From positions 15,809 through 79,808 of the forward strand of contig JAWVFL010000045.1 in NCBI GenBank assembly GCA_033856195.1: 64,000 nt of DNA, read 5' to 3'. Shown here piece by piece: positions 59,608 to 64,000 of the stretch; position 1 is the stretch's first letter, and each line of letters starts with the position of its first letter. The DNA comes from VRUE01 sp033856195. GTDB taxonomy: Bacteria > Actinomycetota > Thermoleophilia > Solirubrobacterales > 70-9. Below the pieces are notes generated by a model. The model searched no databases. It was not told the origin of the DNA and was given only the letters and a program-made list of their open reading frames with translations. The position numbers were made by a program, and so were the translations under genes.

Positions 59608-59982
59608 ATGTCTCCTCCCAAGTACGTCGACCTTCTGGTCCTTGCCGCTTCGCTCGCCGTGTTTTTGCTCGGCGGCCTTCCCATGCTCGGATTCGCCGCC
59701 GGCGCCGGCATCTGGCTCGTTCAGCGCGGCATCCAGGCGCTTGCCGAGCGCCGTGCCAACGTGGAACTGGCTGCCGGCAACCGGCAGCGGGCGATGGCAA
59801 CGGTCGCCGTCTCCACCCTTGGCCGTGTGGGGCTGATGGCAATCGCGGTGCTGCTCGCCGGGATCGTCGAACGCGAGGCTGGCCTCGCCTCCGCGGTCTT
59901 GGTCCTGGTCCTGTTCACCGTCTCCTTCGCTGCCCAAGGAATCGCCCACCTCTTCGACGAACCAGAAGCGGGCAAGGCATGA
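59608..59982 (+). CDS. AtpI-like small membrane protein before atpB
   Basis: A 124-residue protein with four hydrophobic helices in two pairs (LLVLAASLAVFLLGGLPML, GAGIWLVQRGI; VGLMAIAVLLAGIV, ASAVLVLVLFTVSFAAQ). Its place at the head of the ATP synthase operon, overlapping atpB by 4 nt (ATGA), matches AtpI / Rv1303-type proteins that help assemble the c-ring. Sequence similarity to AtpI is weak by eye, so the call rests mainly on position and topology. Confidence 0.75.
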   Translation: MSPPKYVDLLVLAASLAVFLLGGLPMLGFAAGAGIWLVQRGIQALAERRANVELAAGNRQRAMATVAVSTLGRVGLMAIAVLLAGIVEREAGLASAVLVLVLFTVSFAAQGIAHLFDEPEAGKA

Positions 59983-60887
59983 AGACCAAGACCAAGGTCT
60001 TCATCGGGCTCGGCGTCTACTTCGCGATCGCGATCCTGATGCTGCTGATCTTTGGCACCAGCGGCAAAAACGAAGCCTTCCAGCCCCAGAACGAGTTCAA
60101 GCTCGAACCGTGGATCACGCTCGAACTGGGCGGCATCGACCTCAGCATCAACAAGGCGGTGCTCTACCTGGTGCTCGCCAGCGCTCTGACGATCTTCGTC
60201 ATGGTCTGGATCTCGCGCCGCATGGCGCAGAAACCCAACCGCGTGCAGACCGCGATCGAGGTTGCCTACGACCTGACCAAGAACAACATCACCGGCGGCA
60301 ACCTCGACACGGCGACGGCGACGCGCTGGTTCCCCTTCCTCGCCGCCCTCTTCTTCTGGATCTGGTTCTCCAACATGATCGGCTTCATCCCGCTGCCGAC
60401 CAACACCGAGCACGAGGTCAGCATCTTTGGCCTCAACATCCCCTCCTTCGCGATCTACGCGGCCACCGCCAACCTCTCGATCCCGCTGGTTCTGACCCTC
60501 GTGGTCTGGATCTCCTACCACGTCGAAGGCGTGCGCTCGAAGGGCCTCTTCAAGTACCTGGCCAGCTGGCTGCCGCCTGGCCTGGAGGACATGAACCCGC
60601 TGGCCAAGGGCTTCATCTTCGTGATCGAGGCGATCTCGCATTTCGCCCGCCTGATCTCGCTTTCCGTACGACTCTTCGCCAACATCCTCGCCGGCCACCT
60701 GCTGCTGCTCTTCATGGGCGGCGGGCTCGCCGTGCTGCTCGGCATCGCCGCGCTCGGCGCACTCACCTTCCCGCTGGCCTTCTTCTTCTTCATCCTCGAG
60801 GTCGGCCTTATCGCCACCCTGCAGGCTTTTATCTTCTCGACCCTTACCGCTATCTACCTCGGCGGAGCCACCTCCGCCAGCCATTAG
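59979..60887 (+). CDS. atpB: ATP synthase F0 subunit a
   Basis: A 302-residue integral membrane protein. The conserved helix with the essential Arg is HFARLISLSVRLFANILAGH, followed by the last two helices ending in LQAFIFSTLTAIYLGG. The WFPFLAALFFWIWFSNMIGFIPLP segment is typical. Subunit a provides the proton half-channels beside the c-ring. It has an insertion of about 30 residues before the fourth helix (VEGVRSKGLFKYLASWLPPG), common in high-GC Gram-positives. First structural gene of atpBEFHA. Confidence 0.95.
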   Translation: MKTKTKVFIGLGVYFAIAILMLLIFGTSGKNEAFQPQNEFKLEPWITLELGGIDLSINKAVLYLVLASALTIFVMVWISRRMAQKPNRVQTAIEVAYDLTKNNITGGNLDTATATRWFPFLAALFFWIWFSNMIGFIPLPTNTEHEVSIFGLNIPSFAIYAATANLSIPLVLTLVVWISYHVEGVRSKGLFKYLASWLPPGLEDMNPLAKGFIFVIEAISHFARLISLSVRLFANILAGHLLLLFMGGGLAVLLGIAALGALTFPLAFFFFILEVGLIATLQAFIFSTLTAIYLGGATSASH

Positions 60888-60906
60888 AAAAGGAGCGCTA
60901 CCTCAA

Positions 60907-61173
60907 ATGGATCTGTCCCCAGTTGCCGCCGCGATTTCCGACGAAGGGATCGAATCGGCCGGTAAGGCGATCGCCCTCGGTGTCGGTGCCGGCCTTGGCT
61001 CAATCGGCGCAGGAATTGGCATCGGCATCATCTTCGGCAAGGAGATCGAGTCGGTCGCCCGCCAGCCGGAGATGAAAGACGAGCTGCAGAGCATTCGCTG
61101 GCTCGGCTTCGCGCTTACCGAGGCCGTGGCCTTCTACACCTTCATCTTCGGCCTGATCGCCTTCTTCCTCTAG
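60907..61173 (+). CDS. atpE: ATP synthase F0 subunit c
   Basis: An 88-residue hairpin of two helices with AAAAGGAG before the ATG. Helix 1 has the glycine zipper (GVGAGLGSIGAGIGIGIIFG), the loop is ARQPE, and helix 2 carries the ion-binding Glu in GFALTEAVAFYTF. The residue after the Glu is Ala and no Gln/Ser Na+ ligands are seen, so protons are the likely ion. About 9-15 copies form the rotor ring. Confidence 0.96.
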   Translation: MDLSPVAAAISDEGIESAGKAIALGVGAGLGSIGAGIGIGIIFGKEIESVARQPEMKDELQSIRWLGFALTEAVAFYTFIFGLIAFFL

Positions 61174-61182
61174 GCCGATCGC

Positions 61183-61776
61183 GTGGAGCTCTTTGGCCAC
61201 ATAGCCGGTCTGATCCCGCTCGCCGCCGAGGCGTCGGGGGAAGAAGGCGGCGGCAGCTTCCTGGTCTCGCCGGGCCTCGGCCTGATGATCTGGACACTGG
61301 TGCTCTTCCTCTTCACGATGTGGGTGCTGAGCAAGGTCGCTTTCCCGAAGATCCAGGAGGCGCTCGACAAGCGTGCCAGGACGATCAGCGAGTCGATCGA
61401 GGCAGCCGAACGCCAGCGCAAGGAGTCCGACGAGCTGCTCGCGGAGTACCGCGAGCGCCTCAACGAGGCCCGCGAGCAGGCCGACGACATCATGGCCCGT
61501 GCCCGTAAAGCGGCGGAAACCGCTGAAACCGAGGCGACCACGGCCGGCAAGGAGAAGCGCGAGGAGCTCGTCTCAGCGGCAAAACGGGACATCGAAGCCG
61601 AGACGCGGCGCTCGCTCGACCAGATCCGCAAGGAGGTCGCCGACCTCACCGTGCTGGCGACCGAGAAGGTCACCCGCAAGGCGCTCAACGAGGAGGACCA
61701 GCGCCGCCTCGTCGAGGAGGCGCTCAGCGAGGTCGATTTCACCGCCCTTTCCGGGGCGGAGGAGTCGAGGAGCTGA
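61183..61776 (+). CDS. atpF: ATP synthase F0 subunit b
   Basis: A 197-residue protein from GTG 61183. One N-terminal helix (GLMIWTLVLFLFTMWVLSKVAF) anchors a long charged coiled coil (about 60-180) that forms the peripheral stalk linking subunit a to delta and alpha. There is a 30-residue segment before the membrane helix. It overlaps atpH by one base (TGATG). Confidence 0.95.
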   Translation: MELFGHIAGLIPLAAEASGEEGGGSFLVSPGLGLMIWTLVLFLFTMWVLSKVAFPKIQEALDKRARTISESIEAAERQRKESDELLAEYRERLNEAREQADDIMARARKAAETAETEATTAGKEKREELVSAAKRDIEAETRRSLDQIRKEVADLTVLATEKVTRKALNEEDQRRLVEEALSEVDFTALSGAEESRS

Positions 61777-62309
61777 TGCAGGAAGCAGCTCGCGTATATG
61801 CCGAGGCCCTCTTTGACGTGGCCAAGGACAAGGGCAAGCTCGACGCGATTCGCGACGAGCTGGGTCAGTTCGTCGACGCCCTTGAAGCCAACCGTGAGCT
61901 GCAGGTCTTCTTCTTCAGCCCCTACTTCTCCTCAGCGGAGAAGGTGGAGGGCCTGAAGCGCGCCGTCTCGGGTGCCGATACGGAGCTGCTCAACTTCCTC
62001 GAGCTGCTGATCGAGAAGCAGCGGATGCCGGAGATCTTCCGCATCCGCCGCCAGCTCGACGAGCTTTGGAAGCATGAGAACAGGCGCATCGACGTGACCG
62101 TGACCAGTGCGGTCACGCTGGAGCCGGCGGTAGTCGAGAAGGTCGGTGAGGAGATCGAGCGCCAGACCGGCCAGAAGGTAGATCTGTCCAGCCGCGTCGA
62201 CGCCGAGATCCTCGGTGGCATCGTCTTGCAGGTCGGCAACAAGGTGCTCGACGCGAGCATCCGCAGTCGCTTGGAGAAACTTCGAAAGAGCGTCGCCCAG
62301 GCGGCGTAA
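61776..62309 (+). CDS. atpH: ATP synthase F1 subunit delta
   Basis: A 177-residue soluble protein of normal length. The N-terminal six-helix bundle (AARVYAEALFDVAKDKGKLD) binds the top of alpha, and the C-terminal part has the family signature region ILGGIVLQVGNKVLDASIRSRLEKL. It joins the peripheral stalk to F1. In mycobacteria b and delta are fused; here they are separate. Confidence 0.95.
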   Translation: MQEAARVYAEALFDVAKDKGKLDAIRDELGQFVDALEANRELQVFFFSPYFSSAEKVEGLKRAVSGADTELLNFLELLIEKQRMPEIFRIRRQLDELWKHENRRIDVTVTSAVTLEPAVVEKVGEEIERQTGQKVDLSSRVDAEILGGIVLQVGNKVLDASIRSRLEKLRKSVAQAA

Positions 62310-62328
62310 GGAGGCATAGAGCACCCCA

Positions 62329-63948
62329 ATGGACATCAAGCCCGATGAGATCGCAAGCATCCTTCGCGAGAGGATCGAGGGACTGGACACGGAATCCGCT
62401 GACCTCGCAGAGGTCGGCACCGTGCTCTCGGTCGCCGACGGGATCGCTCGCATCCACGGCCTCGACAACTGCATGGCGCTGGAGATGCTGGACCTGCCGC
62501 ACGGCGTCACCGGCCTCGCCCTCAACCTCGAGGAGGACAACGTCGGCGCCGTCCTCTTCGGCGAGTGGGACAAAGTCGTCGAGGGCGACACGGTCAAGCG
62601 CACCGGCCACCTGCTGCGGATCCCAGTCGGCGACGAGCTGCTCGGCCGCATGGTCGATCCGCTCGGCCGCCCGCTCGACGACAAGGGCGAGGTGGCGACG
62701 ACCCAGACCCGCCCGGCCGAGTTCAAGGCCCCAGGCGTCGTCCAGCGCCAGCCCGTCACCGAACCGGTGCAGACCGGACTGATGTCGATCGACGGGATGA
62801 TCCCGATCGGCCGCGGCCAGCGAGAGCTGATCATCGGCGACCGCCAGACCGGCAAGACCGCGATCGCGATCGACACGATCATCAACAACCGCGACAAGGA
62901 CATGGTCTGCATCTACGTCGCGATCGGGCAGAAGATGTCCACCGTGGTCCAGCTCAAGCAGGTGCTGGAGGAGAACGGCGCGATGGAGAACACGATCATC
63001 GTCGCCGCCCCAGCCGACGAGGCGGCCCCGATCAAGTTCATCGCCCCCTACGCCGGCTGCGCGATGGGCGAGCACTTCCTCTACAACGGCAAGGCCGCCC
63101 TCTGCGTCTACGACGACCTCACCAAGCACGCCTACGCCTACCGCCAGATGTCGCTGCTGCTGCGGCGCCCGCCCGGACGCGAGGCCTACCCCGGCGACGT
63201 CTTCTACCTGCACTCGCGCCTCTTGGAGCGGGCGGTGAAGCTGAACGACGACCTCGGCGGCGGCTCGTTGACGGCGCTGCCGATCATCGAGACCCAGGCC
63301 TCCGACGTCTCGGCCTACATCCCGACCAACGTGATCTCGATCACCGACGGTCAGATCTTCCTCGAGTCCGACCTCTTCTACTCGGGGGTCCGCCCGGCGA
63401 TCAACGTCGGCATCTCGGTCTCGCGGGTGGGAGGCAACGCGCAGACCAAGGCGATGAAGAAGGTCGCCGGCAAGCTGCGCCTCGACCTCTCCCAGTACCG
63501 CGACCTCGAGGCCTTCGCCCAGTTCGGCTCGGAGCTCGATCCCGAGACCCAGAAGACGCTGAACCGCGGCGAACGGCTGGTCGAGCTACTCAAGCAGAAG
63601 GAGCGCGAGCCGCTCGAGGTCGCCGACCAGGTGGCGGCGATCTACTCGGGCACCGGCGGCTACCTGGACCGGATCGCCACCGAGCGCGTCGGCGAGTTCC
63701 TCGGCGACCTGCGAATCCGCCTGCACTCCGAGAAGGCCGACCTGCTGAAGCGGATCAGCGAGACCGGCAAGCTCGAGGAGGCCGACGAGGAGGAGCTCGG
63801 CAAGGCGATTGCCGAGTTCGTCGACGACTTCGGTGCCGACTTCGACGAGCACGGCGACCCGCTTGAGCGCGGCGAATCCGATCGCATCAAGTCAGCTGAG
63901 GAGCGCAGCGCTCCTGCGCGCGTCCCCACCGAGGAGGTGACGGTCTAG
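62329..63948 (+). CDS. atpA: ATP synthase F1 subunit alpha
   Basis: A 539-residue protein with AAGGAGG upstream. The P-loop is GDRQTGKTAIAID near residue 170, and the alpha signature is PAINVGISVSRVGG. It binds non-catalytic ATP and, with beta, forms the F1 hexamer. The last ~35 residues after the usual end are acidic and extended (EHGDPLERGESDRIKSAEE), a longer tail than in E. coli; in mycobacteria a C-terminal extension of alpha limits ATP hydrolysis, so a similar role is possible. A strong hairpin follows before the expected atpG. Confidence 0.96.
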   Translation: MDIKPDEIASILRERIEGLDTESADLAEVGTVLSVADGIARIHGLDNCMALEMLDLPHGVTGLALNLEEDNVGAVLFGEWDKVVEGDTVKRTGHLLRIPVGDELLGRMVDPLGRPLDDKGEVATTQTRPAEFKAPGVVQRQPVTEPVQTGLMSIDGMIPIGRGQRELIIGDRQTGKTAIAIDTIINNRDKDMVCIYVAIGQKMSTVVQLKQVLEENGAMENTIIVAAPADEAAPIKFIAPYAGCAMGEHFLYNGKAALCVYDDLTKHAYAYRQMSLLLRRPPGREAYPGDVFYLHSRLLERAVKLNDDLGGGSLTALPIIETQASDVSAYIPTNVISITDGQIFLESDLFYSGVRPAINVGISVSRVGGNAQTKAMKKVAGKLRLDLSQYRDLEAFAQFGSELDPETQKTLNRGERLVELLKQKEREPLEVADQVAAIYSGTGGYLDRIATERVGEFLGDLRIRLHSEKADLLKRISETGKLEEADEEELGKAIAEFVDDFGADFDEHGDPLERGESDRIKSAEERSAPARVPTEEVTV

Positions 63949-63953
63949 GCAAC

Positions 63954-63988
63954 CGTTCGTGGTGCCCCGATGAGGGGTGCCGAGAACG
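63954..63988. promoter_or_regulatory. Hairpin between atpA and the expected atpG
   Basis: CGTTC (63954-63958) pairs with GAACG (63984-63988), and GGTGCCCC (63961-63968) pairs with GGGGTGCC (63974-63981) with two wobbles. There is no T-tract. It may process or protect the atp mRNA. The last bases of the window show no clear atpG start. Confidence 0.5.
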
Positions 63989-64000
63989 AAAACCACGCCC

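Overview
The window is high-GC chromosomal DNA from an actinomycete-like bacterium. The gene content points to the Thermoleophilia/Solirubrobacterales side of the Actinobacteria, but no rRNA is present to fix the taxonomy. The grounds are a mycobacteria-like methyltransferase - GH57 - GT4 polysaccharide block, a BagA/BagB-like ATPase pair, a wecA-type gene directly before the atp operon, YrbE permeases, MeaB plus split B12 mutase subunits, very frequent GTG/TTG starts, 1-14 nt gene overlaps and many apparently leaderless genes. I see no rRNA, tRNA, CRISPR array, insertion sequence or phage module. Apart from a few decayed genes this is core chromosome.

Layout. 1-5.5 kb: a prepilin-like gene running off the left edge, a HxlR regulator with a 38-bp palindrome, a large unknown gene, and two tandem ArsA/Get3-like ATPases. 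5.5-10.7 kb: parA and ftsZ overlapping, then gamma-glutamyltransferase and a class III adenylate cyclase. 10.8-16.3 kb: a methyltransferase divergent from a methyltransferase / GH57 branching enzyme / GT4 operon, an XRE regulator, a vapBC remnant and a hexapeptide acyltransferase; this resembles the mycobacterial methylglucose lipopolysaccharide locus. 16.4-35.4 kb: acyl-CoA and propionate/odd-chain metabolism (meaB, acyl-CoA dehydrogenase, aldehyde dehydrogenase, thioesterase, thiolase, both B12 mutase subunits, ETF beta/alpha and ETF-quinone oxidoreductase), mixed with dipZ, leucyl aminopeptidase and exported proteins. The electrons from acyl-CoA dehydrogenases would pass through ETF and ETF-QO to the quinone pool.

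36-41.1 kb: a transporter, then three translationally overlapping genes (sugar aminotransferase, an epimerase fused to an MGDG-synthase-like glycosyltransferase, and a NodB deacetylase) that look like a cell-envelope amino-sugar glycolipid pathway. 41.3-48 kb: an alpha/beta hydrolase divergent from its likely TetR regulator, a diguanylate cyclase, rpmE, a DUF1385 protein, and a SnoaL / TetR / GT1 operon. 48.1-54 kb: an exported protein, prfA-prmC-sua5, and a GntR regulator overlapping a YrbE permease pair with no Mce proteins. 54-59.5 kb: a lysyl-oxidase-fold exported protein, glyA, a decayed DUF354 copy, an exported protein with very unusual codons, the intact DUF354 gene and a wecA-like gene. 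59.6-64 kb: the ATP synthase operon (AtpI-like, atpB, E, F, H, A), cut before atpG.

Control signals are visible at several scales: dyad operators beside HxlR and TetR genes, a TTGACT-N17-TAGAAC promoter before etfB with a palindrome over its -35, at least ten genes whose TANNNT -10 box ends 6-10 nt before the start codon, and long nested palindromes at many gene ends. The most unusual items are the epimerase-glycosyltransferase fusion operon, the MGLP-like locus, an ETF-QO short of one iron-sulphur cysteine, a lysyl-oxidase fold without its copper histidines, and the TTA/AAA/GAA-rich exported gene.
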